A stretch of 64,000 nucleotides of DNA. It comes from Microtetraspora glauca. GTDB taxonomy: Bacteria; Actinomycetota; Actinomycetes; Streptosporangiales; Streptosporangiaceae. Shown here piece after piece: positions 8,650 through 17,420 of the stretch. The notes beneath the pieces are model-generated. The model did no database searches and was not told the DNA's origin. It saw only the letters and a program-made list of their open reading frames with translations. The stretch is taken from contig BBYL01000013.1 of the NCBI GenBank assembly GCA_001570385.1, forward strand, positions 124,001-188,000, read 5' to 3'. The translations under genes and the position numbers were made by a program. Each line of letters begins with the position of its first letter. The first letter of the stretch is position 1.

Positions 8650-9045
8650 ATGGAGCACAGGGGCGCCCTCCGGCCCTATCACGAACTGCCGGGCCTTGAG
8701 CATCTGTACCTGGAGGACTCCTACCTCCTTCAATTGATCGAGAGCGATGAAAGCCTGACCTTCGTCGTCGAAGCGGCGTTGAGGGAGGGCCACCCGCAGT
8801 GGCATCCGGCCAAGCCCGGCAAGCAGTACTGCTACCGGCAGGTGCGCATCGCCTTCCCCAACCCGTCACAGATCGACTGGGTCGAGCGCACGTTCCAGCC
8901 CTTCAAGGACCGGTACGGAGACATCGACTACGGGAACATCGATGATTTCAGGTGGGACGGCTCCTGGTTCAGGCTGCTGGGCTGGTGGGGCCACGTGGAG
9001 ATCACCTCCGCACCCCCGGTGGTCACGGATCACGTCCCGGCGTGA
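8650..9045 (+). CDS. Conserved-looking hypothetical protein, 131 aa
   Basis: I do not recognise the family. It is a soluble 131-residue protein with a good ribosome site (GGGAGAGCTG) directly before the ATG. It is rich in aromatic residues ('GLEHLYLEDSYLLQL', 'GKQYCYRQVRIAFPNP', 'DGSWFRLLGWWGHVEI'). There is no signal peptide or membrane segment. The regular spacing of Trp/Tyr/Phe and acidic loops suggests a compact alpha/beta fold like those of actinomycete immunity-type proteins, but that is only an impression. It converges with the DUF72 gene. Confidence 0.65.
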   Translation: MEHRGALRPYHELPGLEHLYLEDSYLLQLIESDESLTFVVEAALREGHPQWHPAKPGKQYCYRQVRIAFPNPSQIDWVERTFQPFKDRYGDIDYGNIDDFRWDGSWFRLLGWWGHVEITSAPPVVTDHVPA

Positions 9046-9074
9046 GGAGAGGCTCCCACCGAAAGCACCAGGAG

Positions 9075-9926
9075 TCAGAAGAGGGTCAGCGGCTCGGACG
9101 GCATGGGCTCGGGGAGCGGCTCGATCTCGGGCAGCCGGGCCCGCACATCGTCGTGAAAACGACGGGCGAGCGTCAGCGCGTCGGCGTTGTCGGGGGTGTG
9201 GATGAACACGGTCGGCGAACGGCCTTCGCGCAGCCATTCTGTGACCGTATCGACCCAATGCTGCCAGCCTTCGATCGTGCGCGCCGTGGCGTCCCTGCCG
9301 ATGTAGCGGACGATCGGACGGTCAGTGAGAGCGAGCGACCGGCGCGGGACCCGCGGCTTCTTCGTCCACGCGTCCCGCTCGGCGTCACTGGTCGGTGGGC
9401 TCTGGAAAAGAACGGTGGTGTCGAACGGGATCCACTCGGCGTCGGCGCCGGCGAGAACTCCTGTGAGAAGCCGTTCGGATCGCGCGTCATCGAAGAACGA
9501 GCGGTGGCGGACTTCGACGGCGTATCTGTGCGCGCGGGGCAGGCGACGGAGAAAGCCCGCCAGAGTACCGAGGTCGGTCGGAGCGAATGATCCCGGCAGT
9601 TGGATCCAGAGGGCGTCGACCCGCGGCCCGAGTGGCTCGATCGTGTCCAGGAACGATCGGAGTTCCTCGTCCACACCGTTGAGGCGGCGCTCGTGCGTGA
9701 TCGACTTGGGCAACTTCACCACGAAGCGGAAGTCGGGGTCGGTCTGCCGCGCCCACGACTCCACTGTGCTCTTCGCCGGTGTCGCATAGAACGTCGTGTT
9801 GCCCTCCACCGCGTTGCACCAGGTCGCATAGGACCGCAGGCGTTCCCCGGGAGGAAGCGGATGGGGCAGAAAGCGCCCCTGCCATGACGCATGAGTCCAC
9901 ATCGCACATCCCACATGGAGCCGCAT
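9075..9926 (-). CDS. DUF72 (YecE-like) TIM-barrel protein
   Basis: A 283-residue cytosolic protein of the DUF72 family. Diagnostic phrases are 'LHVGCAMWTHASWQGRFLP' at the N-terminus, 'NAVEGNTTFYATP', 'FRFVVKLPKSITHERRL', 'DALWIQLPGSFAP', 'YAVEVRHRSFF' and 'VFIHTPDNADAL' near the C-terminus. I prefer the ATG at 9926 (MRLHVGCAMW), which matches family N-termini, over one 9 codons upstream. The family is widespread, with a TIM-barrel structure and no established reaction. Confidence 0.88.
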   Translation of the reverse strand: MRLHVGCAMWTHASWQGRFLPHPLPPGERLRSYATWCNAVEGNTTFYATPAKSTVESWARQTDPDFRFVVKLPKSITHERRLNGVDEELRSFLDTIEPLGPRVDALWIQLPGSFAPTDLGTLAGFLRRLPRAHRYAVEVRHRSFFDDARSERLLTGVLAGADAEWIPFDTTVLFQSPPTSDAERDAWTKKPRVPRRSLALTDRPIVRYIGRDATARTIEGWQHWVDTVTEWLREGRSPTVFIHTPDNADALTLARRFHDDVRARLPEIEPLPEPMPSEPLTLF

Positions 9927-10328
9927 GACCTCGACGTTATCCAAGGTCGGCACGCGACAGGACCGAGGGCGTCCTGGTACTCAGCGGCCGGATGCTCGGT
10001 GAGCACCGCGAGACGGCATGAACGGTTCCATTGGCTGCCAGGGGAAATCCGTCCCGGTCACGATGAACGTGCTGCCGGAGGAGACGCATCAGGCGCCTTG
10101 GAAACCGGATTCGCACCCGTCGCCGTGTTTCCGTGCCGTACGGATCCCAAGCCGCCGGCATGGGAGATGAGCAGGTGGACTTTCATATGCATGGAGCACG
10201 CGCGAATCGGCATTGTCGATCATCGTTCATTTCTTGTGGATCGCAATCGTGAGACATGCCGAAAACGGCGACGGCGGCGACCGGAACCGCGCCCGCTGAA
10301 TGTCCGGTGGCCTACATCTGAACACGCC
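9927..10328. other. Intergenic region, no gene supported
   Basis: About 400 bp between the DUF72 start and the promoter of the flavoprotein gene. Frames are short or lack coding character. Composition is slightly less GC-rich than the flanks. I see no repeat or RNA gene. Confidence 0.4.
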
Positions 10329-10377
10329 GATATCGATATCGTCCACCGTTGACAGGCATACCAACCAAGCGCATGAT
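10329..10377 (+). promoter_or_regulatory. Sigma-70-type promoter with adjacent 12-bp palindrome
   Basis: A perfect TTGACA (-35, 10349-10354) is followed by 17 bp and CATGAT (-10, 10372-10377). Just upstream, GATATCGATATC (10329-10340) is a perfect 12-bp palindrome that could be an operator. The promoter points at the flavoprotein gene starting at 10465. Confidence 0.6.
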
Positions 10378-10464
10378 TGGTCCTCGACATAGATCATGTT
10401 TTGCGCAGCAGGTGCCGAACGCGAGGTGCCGGCAAGGCCGTTGTCCTATACGAAAGGTCGTCGA

Positions 10465-12234
10465 ATGCCTGGTCACAGCTCTCATCCGACCCGCCGGCAG
10501 GTTCTGCGCGGTGCCGCCGCCGGCGTCGGGATCGCGTTCGGCTCAACGATTCTCGGCAGTGTCGCCGCCCACGCGGATACCACCGACGCGCCGGAGTACG
10601 ACGTCGTGGTGGTCGGGGCCGGGGCGGCGGGAATGACCGCCGCGCTGGTCGCGGCGAAACGAGGGCTGAACACGCTCGTGGTCGAGAAAGCGGCCACATT
10701 CGGCGGCTCGGCGGCCCGTTCGGGTGCGGGGATCTGGATTCCGAACAACCAGGTCATTCTCTCCGCAGGCGTACCGGACACTCCGGCCAAGGCCGCCGCC
10801 TATCTGGCGGCGGTCGTCGGAAGCGAGGTGCCCGCGGACCGGCAGGCGGCGTTTCTCGAAAACGGACCCGCCATGATTTCTTTCGTCATGCAGAACAGCC
10901 CGCTGCGCTTCCGCTTCATGGAGGGCTATTCCGACTACTATCCCGAACGGCCCGGCGGCCTGCCGAACGGCCGATCCATCGAGCCGGACATGTTCGACGG
11001 GAACCTCCTCGGCCCGGAACTGGCCAACCTGAACCCTGCCTACATCCCCGTACCGAGCGGTCAGGTGGTCTTCAGCGCCGATTACAAATGGCTCAACCTC
11101 GCCCTGGTCAACGCCAAGGGCGCGGCCATCGCGCTCGGAACCTACGATCGCTGGATCAAGGCCGCGGCACAGGGCAAGAAGCCACTCACCATGGGCCAGT
11201 CACTGGCCGGGGCGCTGCGGGCCGGACTGCTGCAGGCGGGGGTGCCGGTCTGGCTGAACACCCCGCTCGTCGATCTGCGCGTCGACGCGGGCCGCGTCAC
11301 CGGTGTGCTCGTGACACGCGACGGCACGCAGACCCTGCTCAAGGCCACGTACGGAGTGGTGATCGCCTCGGGTGGCTTCGAGCACAACGCCGACATGCGC
11401 GACCACTATCAGCAACAGCCCATCGGCACCGATTGGACCGTCGGCGCCTCCTCCAACACCGGTGACGGCATCGCGGCCGGTCTCGCGGCCGGCGCCGAGG
11501 TCGCGCTGATGGACGACTCCTGGTGGGGGCCCGTGATCCCGCTGCCCGGCGAACCGTACTTCTGCCTGGCCGAGCGCACCCTTCCGGGCAGCATCATCGT
11601 CAACCAGCAAGGCGTGCGCTTCGTGAACGAAGCCGCGCCCTACAGCGACGTGGTCCATGTCATGTACGAGAAGAACGCCGCGGCGCCGGACATCCCCGCC
11701 TGGATGATCGTCGATCAGAACTACCGGAACCGCTACCTCTTCAAGGACCTCGCGCCGACGTTGCCGTTCCCGGACGCGTGGTACGGTAACGGCGCCCTCG
11801 TGAAGTCGTTCACGATCGCGGGTCTGGCGGCCAAGATGGGCGTCCCCGCCAGTGCCCTACAGGGCACGATCAGCCGCTTCAACGGCTTCGCCGCGACCGG
11901 CAGGGACCTTGATTTCAAGCGCGGCGACAGTGCCTACGATCACTACTACACCGATCCGGCGGTCGTTCCCAACTCCTGTCTCGCCCCGCTGTGGCTCCCG
12001 CCGTTCTATGCCTTCAAGATCGTCCCTGGTGATCTCGGCACGAAGGGCGGAATGGTCACCGACGGCAAGGCACGCGTGCTCTCACCTGCCGGTACGGTCA
12101 TCCCCGGCCTCTATGCGGCCGGCAACGCCAGCGCCGCCGTCATGGGCCACAGCTACGCCGGCGCCGGCTCCACCATCGGCCCCGCCATGACGTTCGGATA
12201 CGTCGCCGCCAACCACATCGCCGACAACCGCTGA
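10465..12234 (+). CDS. Tat-exported KstD-like FAD-dependent dehydrogenase
   Basis: A 589-residue flavoprotein of the FAD_binding_2 family (3-ketosteroid delta-1-dehydrogenase / fumarate reductase type). The N-terminus carries a twin-arginine signal (TRRQVLRGAAAG, hydrophobic run, cleavage near VAAHA-DT), so it is exported folded. The dinucleotide loop is 'DVVVVGAGAAGMTAAL' and the substrate-side motif 'GGSAARSGAGIW'. The C-terminal block 'GHSYAGAGSTIGPAMTFGY' corresponds to the KstD active-site Tyr/Gly region. The start at 10465 fits the signal peptide. KstD proteins are normally cytosolic, so a Tat signal suggests a different, periplasm-side substrate. It stands alone, without steroid-degradation genes nearby. 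Confidence 0.85.
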   Translation: MPGHSSHPTRRQVLRGAAAGVGIAFGSTILGSVAAHADTTDAPEYDVVVVGAGAAGMTAALVAAKRGLNTLVVEKAATFGGSAARSGAGIWIPNNQVILSAGVPDTPAKAAAYLAAVVGSEVPADRQAAFLENGPAMISFVMQNSPLRFRFMEGYSDYYPERPGGLPNGRSIEPDMFDGNLLGPELANLNPAYIPVPSGQVVFSADYKWLNLALVNAKGAAIALGTYDRWIKAAAQGKKPLTMGQSLAGALRAGLLQAGVPVWLNTPLVDLRVDAGRVTGVLVTRDGTQTLLKATYGVVIASGGFEHNADMRDHYQQQPIGTDWTVGASSNTGDGIAAGLAAGAEVALMDDSWWGPVIPLPGEPYFCLAERTLPGSIIVNQQGVRFVNEAAPYSDVVHVMYEKNAAAPDIPAWMIVDQNYRNRYLFKDLAPTLPFPDAWYGNGALVKSFTIAGLAAKMGVPASALQGTISRFNGFAATGRDLDFKRGDSAYDHYYTDPAVVPNSCLAPLWLPPFYAFKIVPGDLGTKGGMVTDGKARVLSPAGTVIPGLYAAGNASAAVMGHSYAGAGSTIGPAMTFGYVAANHIADNR

Positions 12235-12296
12235 GTAAGGGCGGTGTTCGCGTCATGAGCCGACCAGCCCGTTGAGCGGCGGCCGTCGTGCGCTCC

Positions 12297-12527
12297 TCAG
12301 CCGACGAGCGGGGCGTCCATTTGACCGACCGCCGGCCGCAGCCCCTCCGCCATACCCATGCTCACCGGCTGGCCCATCTGCTCCCGGGAGTCGAAGACCG
12401 AGCACGCCTCCATCCAGGTGCCGCCGTCGTGCTCGGTCAGCCGCATCCGTACCGTGGTGGTCGGCATATCGGCGGTGGGCCTCCCATCGTGGTCGGCGAA
12501 GCCGTCCACGAACTCCAGGGGATCTGA
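12297..12527 (-). pseudogene. C-terminal remnant of an AHSA1/SRPBCC-family protein
   Basis: About 77 codons match the last half of an activator-of-Hsp90-ATPase-like START domain: 'LEFVDGFADHDG', 'TTVRMRLTEHDGGTWMEA', 'VFDSREQMGQPVSMGMAEGL' and 'AVGQMDAPL'. The N-terminal half is missing because the frame runs directly into the stop of the membrane-protein gene at 12531. No start codon or ribosome site fits. It is a truncated relic. Confidence 0.7.
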
Positions 12528-12530
12528 TGG

Positions 12531-13136
12531 CTACTCCACCCACCACCACCCGTTCCCGAAGGAACGGGTCGGCCTGCCCATGTCCCCCGCCGCGGTCACA
12601 ATCCAGTCGTCGGCATCGAGTGGTAACGGCACGTAAGCGATCCCCACCCCCGTCTCGGCTCTCCAGTCCTCGTACACGGGGAGATATAGCGCGTGCTCCT
12701 GCGCTCCCACACGTCCGTCGATCGAGAGAAGGCTCATCCACCACGGCACCGGTAAGGGCTCGCCGTTCCTGTATGCGGTGGCGAGTGCGTCGAACCGGTC
12801 GCGCTGCAGAAGGAAGAGGCTGTCTATGAAGGCGTTCTCCCACTTCGGAACTGAAAGCAGTGCCCCTACGATCACTGCCACAAGCAGGGCACCTGTTGCG
12901 CGGGCGTAGGCCTTGCGGGAGAGGTACGTCATCACGGTCAGAAAAGTCCACAGGAAGACCCACGCCCACAACGCCACGATCAACAGCCAGTAGCCCAGCC
13001 AGATCGCGCGAAACAGTGGTAGTCGCAGATAGCAGGCGCCTGCCAGCGAGAGCCATCCAAGCGAAGCCACGATGGGCGGAACTCTGTAGCATCGGAAACT
13101 TCTCGTAGTAGGCACCGGCGCAGTCTCTGCGACCAA
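12531..13136 (-). CDS. Membrane protein of unknown function, 201 aa
   Basis: Three hydrophobic segments are visible (about residues 22-42, 45-70 and 80-97). A soluble C-terminal half follows, rich in Trp and Asp ('VPWWMSLLSIDGRVGAQ', 'YEDWRAETGVGIAYVP', 'NGWWWVE'). I recognise no family. The start is a TTG at 13136, so the N-terminus is uncertain. It abuts the truncated AHSA1 relic, which suggests a deletion or insertion boundary here. Confidence 0.6.
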   Translation of the reverse strand: MVAETAPVPTTRSFRCYRVPPIVASLGWLSLAGACYLRLPLFRAIWLGYWLLIVALWAWVFLWTFLTVMTYLSRKAYARATGALLVAVIVGALLSVPKWENAFIDSLFLLQRDRFDALATAYRNGEPLPVPWWMSLLSIDGRVGAQEHALYLPVYEDWRAETGVGIAYVPLPLDADDWIVTAAGDMGRPTRSFGNGWWWVE

Positions 13137-13295
13137 GAAAGCCCCTGCCCGGCCTTCCTGACTACTTTCACAGTATTTGCACCATTTCTCGACGAATGCC
13201 GAGATTGACGCACCTCAAAGGCGTTTACCCCTGGCGACCGTAGAGCGCATCACTCGGCGACCGATCCGAAGCCGGAGAAGCCGCCCCTATCCGGG
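13137..13295. other. Divergent intergenic region
   Basis: Upstream DNA of the membrane-protein gene and the serine hydrolase gene. No gene is supported. Confidence 0.3.
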
Positions 13296-13313
13296 ACCTG
13301 ACGAAAGTCAGGT
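13296..13313. promoter_or_regulatory. Palindrome ACCTGAC-GAAA-GTCAGGT upstream of serine hydrolase
   Basis: A perfect 7-bp inverted repeat around GAAA lies 88 bp before the ATG of the serine hydrolase. TGAC-N4-GTCA cores are typical of NarL/LuxR-type response-regulator sites. The same sequence could form an RNA hairpin with a GNRA loop, but no stop codon precedes it on this strand, so I favour an operator. Confidence 0.5.
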
Positions 13314-13400
13314 GAGGGTCCATACGATCGTACGCTGTGTGACCTTCCCGCCGATTTCTAACGTTCGTCCCATGCGAATAGAGACCTCGGAGGGCCCTCG

Positions 13401-14921
13401 ATGAAGACCCGGAAGGTCGCGGTGATCGCGGGTCTGACCGGTGTACTGCTCGCGATGGGGGGAACGGTGGCGAGCGCCTCGGCGGAAGCGCCGGAGACCG
13501 GCGGGCTGAGCGATACCGTGATCGACCACTACATGCGCGACTACATCGAGCGGACCCGACTGCCCGGTGCCCTGGTCGCGGTGACAAAGGGCGACCATGT
13601 CGTGCACACCGCGGGTTACGGCCACACGGCCGGCGGCGGGGCGATCACGAAGGAGACGCCGATGCCGCTTGCCTCGGTCTCCAAGTCCTTCACGGCCTTG
13701 GCGGTGCTGCACCTCGCCGACCAGGGAAAGATCGTCCTGGACGCCCCCGTCCAGACGTATCTGCCCGAGTTCACCATGGCCGATCCTCGCGCCGGGAAGA
13801 TCACCGTGCGGGAGTTGCTCCAGCAGACGTCCGGGATGAGCGACCAGACCTTCCCCGAGCTGACGCTCCCCCCGCCGGACACTCTCAAGGACGCCGTCGC
13901 GATGCTGCGGACCGCCCCACTCGCCACGGACCCGGGCACCACGATGATCTATCACAACCCCAACTACGCTGTCGCGGCGCGCCTGGTCGAGGTGGTGGCC
14001 GGAGTTCCGTTCGCCGACTACATGGGCGCCACCGTGTTCGGCCGGCTCGGCATGACGTCCACCAGGACGGTGAACACCACCATGGACCTCCCCGGCGCGG
14101 GCGAAGGGTACATCCGGGCCTACGGCCAGGTCGTCAGGCGCTCCCATCCGAAGTGGTTCGTCAACGGCTCCTACGGTGTCGTCAGTACCGCCGGCGACAT
14201 GGCCAAGTGGCTGATCACGCAGAACGGCGCCGGCCACGTCTTCCCCGAGGAGACTGTCAGGATCACCCAGACCGCGTCCGGCATGGACGGCAGCAAGTAC
14301 GGCATGGGCTGGGAGACTGGGAAGACCGCCGGGGGAGCGCCTCAGCTCCGGCACACCGGTTGGCTGCTCACCCACAACTCCGCGCAGACCCTCCTGCCGG
14401 CGAGCGGATACGGCATCGCGGTCGTCACCAACACCGGGATGATCTCCGGTGACGACGCGGTCATCATCACCGACGGCCTGATCAACATCATCGAGGGTCG
14501 CCCCGACGCGGACGCCGTCCCCTTCACCATGACCGCGGATCTCTGGCTGGGCGGCCTGACGCTGCTCAATCTCGGGCTCGGCTTCGTGGGGGTCCACCGC
14601 GCCCGCACCTGGGCCCGCCGCCGTACGGGCCGCGCCGTGTGGCGCCTGTTCGTACGGCTGGTTCCCTACGCGTTGCCGATCGCGTTCTTCGTCGGCCTCG
14701 CCGATCTGATCGGCTTCCTGATGCGTCGGGTGGGCACGCTGGACCAGATCACCTATGTCTGGCTCGCGCTGTACATCTGGGCCGGCACCGGCGCGCTGGC
14801 CGCCGCAGCCGTCGTCGCCTCCCGTCTCGTGCACACCGTCCTCTCCCACCGCTCGGGCACTCTCGCCCCCTTCATGGGTGGACCCGCGCCGACGTCAGCC
14901 AGTCCTTCTCCCTTGAGATAG
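13401..14921 (+). CDS. Secreted serine hydrolase (class C beta-lactamase fold) with C-terminal membrane helices
   Basis: A 506-residue protein with a signal peptide (cleavage near ASASA-EA) followed by a beta-lactamase/penicillin-binding-protein fold. The nucleophile motif is S-V-S-K in 'LASVSKSFTALAVLHLADQG'. The Tyr motif lies in 'IYHNPNYAVAARLVE', and 'RHTGWL' takes the place of KTG. After about residue 375 the protein has three to four hydrophobic segments ('LWLGGLTLLNLGLGFVG', 'YALPIAFFVGLADLIGF', 'YVWLALYIWAGTGAL'), so the catalytic domain is tethered outside the cell. The start ATG follows GGAGG. The likely role is peptidase or esterase acting on D-amino-acid peptides; the substrate is unknown. 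The gene's 3' end borders the XRE relic. Confidence 0.85.
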   Translation: MKTRKVAVIAGLTGVLLAMGGTVASASAEAPETGGLSDTVIDHYMRDYIERTRLPGALVAVTKGDHVVHTAGYGHTAGGGAITKETPMPLASVSKSFTALAVLHLADQGKIVLDAPVQTYLPEFTMADPRAGKITVRELLQQTSGMSDQTFPELTLPPPDTLKDAVAMLRTAPLATDPGTTMIYHNPNYAVAARLVEVVAGVPFADYMGATVFGRLGMTSTRTVNTTMDLPGAGEGYIRAYGQVVRRSHPKWFVNGSYGVVSTAGDMAKWLITQNGAGHVFPEETVRITQTASGMDGSKYGMGWETGKTAGGAPQLRHTGWLLTHNSAQTLLPASGYGIAVVTNTGMISGDDAVIITDGLINIIEGRPDADAVPFTMTADLWLGGLTLLNLGLGFVGVHRARTWARRRTGRAVWRLFVRLVPYALPIAFFVGLADLIGFLMRRVGTLDQITYVWLALYIWAGTGALAAAAVVASRLVHTVLSHRSGTLAPFMGGPAPTSASPSPLR

Positions 14922-14963
14922 CGCACCCGCAGGCGGTACGCGGCTTCAGGCGAGGCTCCGGCT

Positions 14964-15176
14964 GGATCTCCCGGATGGAGACCGGGCGACTGCTGCCGAC
15001 TCCGGAGACGGTTGAGCGGGTATCCGCGGCGCTTAACCTCGACGAGGACAGGCGGCGTGAGTTGGACGCGCTGCTGCCGCGGCTGCGTGATGAGGTGTCC
15101 CGGTTGAAGAGTGGGCTTGCCGGCCGAGAGGCGGCGAACGCCGCACGGGTTCGCTCGGATCGATGGCGTTCTTCGC
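14964..15176 (+). pseudogene. Fragment of an XRE regulator gene, near-identical to part of 22348-23181
   Basis: This segment encodes 'SRMETGRLLPTPETVERVS', then 'LDEDRRRELDALL' and 'GLAGREAANAARVRS', the end of the HTH and the linker of the XRE-DUF5753 protein at 22348. Over about 195 bp I count only seven or so base differences from that gene. Both ends are cut: there are no upstream HTH helices and no DUF5753 domain. It is a recent partial duplication 7.5 kb from its full-length relative. Confidence 0.85.
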
Positions 15177-15328
15177 TGTCGTGTGCCTTTGCTACACCCT
15201 GATCTTCCGGTCAACACCAGCCTCCATCCAGGACCCAGCTGGACTGGTCCAAGGCGGTGATCGACAGCTCCCCCATCCGCGATGGCGCGGGATTTCGCAA
15301 TGCCGCGTCTTTCGCCGATAATACAACG

Positions 15329-15880
15329 ATGAACTATGGAAGAATTCTCATCTTAATGGCGATGCTGATCGCTGGCCCCGTGGCGAGTTGCGGGCTCGTC
15401 GACAAGGCCTCCGGTCGCGAAACATATGTCGTTCAGAGCGCTTCCATGGAACCCACACTAAAGAAGGGCAGTCGTGGCACAGCCCGCCTCACTCGCGGCA
15501 ACTACGTGCCAAACGAAGGCGACATCGTCGTCTTTCGTGCCCCCGCCTCGTGGAGTCGTTCAGAATGGAAGCAGGCGGGCACCTACATCTCGCGGGTCAT
15601 CGGCATTCCCGGCGACTCAGTTAGCTGCTGCAACTCAAAGGGGCAGATGGTGGTCAACGGCCATCCATTAGTCGAGCCCTATGTGACGACCAATCCTGCC
15701 TCTGCCCTCTCGTTCGGTCCTGTCAACATCGGACGTGGACGTCTTTGGATTCAGGGTGACAACCGGAATATCTCCCTCGATTCCCGCGCTCATCGAGGCG
15801 ATTCCGAAGGTGGCACTATCGGCGTAACCGATGTCATTGGAGTGATCGGCACCAGTGTCGTATCGAACCAGACCGGCTAG
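15329..15880 (+). CDS. S26 signal-peptidase-I-like protein lacking the catalytic Lys
   Basis: A 183-residue protein with S26 layout. The N-terminal hydrophobic segment contains a lipobox (PVASC, Cys21), so it may be a lipoprotein. The nucleophile motif 'QSASMEPTL' puts the catalytic Ser at 39. Box D is 'ISRVIGIPGDSV', where type I signal peptidases have K-R and this protein has S88-R89. Box E is 'QGDNRNISLDSRAHR' (usual GDNRxxSxDSR). All other family boxes are present. The missing Lys general base suggests an altered mechanism or loss of activity. I chose the ATG at 15329 since it directly precedes the membrane segment. Confidence 0.78.
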   Translation: MNYGRILILMAMLIAGPVASCGLVDKASGRETYVVQSASMEPTLKKGSRGTARLTRGNYVPNEGDIVVFRAPASWSRSEWKQAGTYISRVIGIPGDSVSCCNSKGQMVVNGHPLVEPYVTTNPASALSFGPVNIGRGRLWIQGDNRNISLDSRAHRGDSEGGTIGVTDVIGVIGTSVVSNQTG

Positions 15881-16124
15881 AGAACTTCAAAGCTGAGCTC
15901 AGGGCGACTGGAAGTCCAGACCGGTCCTGGCGGTGAATGCGTTGGCCAGGCTGGGATATGGCGCGATGATCCCGCACAAGACCTGCGGCGGCGTGCTATG
16001 TGCGGCGCGTCCCCTGGTCCGCCTCCATTCTCCTCGATGCCGCCCGACGATTCGGGCTACACCAAGGCAGGCGGGCTCAGGGCGGTTCACGTACGGCTCA
16101 CTCGGGGGAGCTACGTTCTACCGC

Positions 16125-16778
16125 ATGGGTCTGGGCGTATCTGTGGGAATCGAGTCGTGGGCGAGCGATGAAGAAGGCCTCACGCACTACCGCGCGGAGA
16201 TGGACAGGCTGAGCACGGCCCTGATGCAGGAAGGGGTGACGTGGCGTCAGCCGGAGGAACCGGTCTGGCGCGGACCGGAGAGCACGCCGCCGTTCATGCG
16301 CAGCCATGCGGCTTCGTTCCCCTACGGGTACCTCCACTACCTGCGCAGAGTTTTCGCCCTCATGAGGAGGGAGGAGCCGGTGACGCCGGTCTTCAGCCAG
16401 GAAGAACTCTCCCGGGACGACTACAAGGTCGAAGACGAGACCTTAACGTTCTCCTCACACCTGCTCTGCCACTCCGACTGCGACGGCTACTACGTTCCGG
16501 TCGACTTCTACGACCCGCTCTTCCTGTCCGATGGCGCGGGGAGCATCGGAGGCGGGATGGTCGGGTCGAGTCACCGTCTTCTGGCGGAATTGCACGAGTG
16601 CGCTCCGATGATCGGCATCCAGATCGAGGAGGACGGGGCCCTGTCGGATGCCGAAGCCTCCCGGGTGTTCGCGCTTCCGGAGAGCGCACCGTTCGAGATC
16701 GAATCTGTGGTGTGGCTCGCTTTGCATGAGGTGTGCCGGGCCAGCATCGCGACTGGCTGCGCGGTCATTTTCCACTAG
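16125..16778 (+). CDS. Hypothetical protein, 217 aa
   Basis: I do not recognise the family. The protein is soluble and acidic ('MGLGVSVGIESWASDEEGL', 'YVPVDFYDPLFLSDGAGSIG', 'LLAELHECAPMIGIQIEEDG') and ends with a paired Cys stretch. The phrase 'SSHLLCHSDCDGYYVPVDF' looks like a conserved core, probably a standalone alpha/beta domain of the sort found as immunity or DUF proteins in actinomycetes. The start at ATG 16125 is chosen because upstream codons look non-coding. The nearest purine-rich run (CGGGGGAG) is 14 bases away, so initiation may be weak. Confidence 0.55.
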   Translation: MGLGVSVGIESWASDEEGLTHYRAEMDRLSTALMQEGVTWRQPEEPVWRGPESTPPFMRSHAASFPYGYLHYLRRVFALMRREEPVTPVFSQEELSRDDYKVEDETLTFSSHLLCHSDCDGYYVPVDFYDPLFLSDGAGSIGGGMVGSSHRLLAELHECAPMIGIQIEEDGALSDAEASRVFALPESAPFEIESVVWLALHEVCRASIATGCAVIFH

Positions 16779-17009
16779 GGACGGTACGCGGTCCGCCGCA
16801 GTGATGGCGTCCCCGCGACAGAGATCATCCGGAGCCTGATGGGGAGGAGAGAGGGGGAGCCGCAGAAGCGGCCAGGCCAGATCTTCGCACCTTCGTGGAC
16901 TGCTCCAGAGCGACTCCACGGAACACCCCGAGCCCGATCATGGCTGCGGCCGTTCTTCTAGCCTTTGGCGGCAAGCTTGACTGGCAACGTCCTCGAACGT
17001 TCGCAACAC

Positions 17010-17184
17010 TCAGGGCATGCCGACGTCGCGAGTGGTTCTGTCGGCGATGGCCTGGAGTTTGTCGGGGTTGGCGACGTTTGTGGATGGCGGTGATGCGGCC
17101 GTCAGCGTCGAAGTCGAAGAACCGCCCGGTGACGTCGCGCTGCCGCGACCGGTCCACGGTAAAGCGTGGCCGCTGGGCCCGCAC
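17010..17184 (-). pseudogene. ECF41-type sigma factor relic, C-terminal SnoaL end
   Basis: The minus strand reads 'FFDFDADGRITAIH' and, after a one-base shift, 'NVANPDKLQAIADRTTRD', ending in a stop at 17010. This is the final block of ECF41 (SigJ-like) sigma factors, which carry a C-terminal SnoaL-like domain. Only this tail survives. A preceding block of the same domain lies next door on the opposite strand. Confidence 0.75.
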
Positions 17185-17189
17185 GTGCT

Positions 17190-17385
17190 CGCGAGCTGTC
17201 CCCGGACGTCACACTGTGGACCGACGGCGGCGGCAAGGTCCGCCAGGCCCTGCGTCCAGTCGTGGGCGCACAAACGGTGGCCGCCTGGTTCGCAGCCATC
17301 GGCAAGGTCACTTACCAGGGGCGTCGAGCCTGCCGACATGAATGCCGAACTGGTCGAGATCAACGGCGGCCCGGGCCGTGAATCA
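17190..17385 (+). pseudogene. ECF41-type sigma factor relic, inverted central SnoaL block
   Basis: The plus strand reads 'ELSPDVTLWTDGGGKVRQAL', 'RPVVGAQTVAAWFAAIG', then after a frameshift 'GVEPADMNAELVEINGGPG'. This is the part of the ECF41 C-terminal domain that normally comes just before the block found on the minus strand at 17010-17184. The two therefore face away from each other, which implies an inversion inside a dead gene. The sigma-2 and sigma-4 regions are absent. Confidence 0.75.
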
Positions 17386-17420
17386 CACGTCGCCGTGCCC
17401 GGCCGCAAATCCTGGTGGAC

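Noticed and set aside
10465-12234. Part of a steroid-catabolism cluster
   Set aside because: No kshA, hsaC or other sterol genes lie nearby; only the single flavoprotein is seen.
13296-13313. Terminator for the gene at 12531-13136
   Set aside because: It lies upstream of that gene's start, not after its end, and there is no T-run; an operator fits better.
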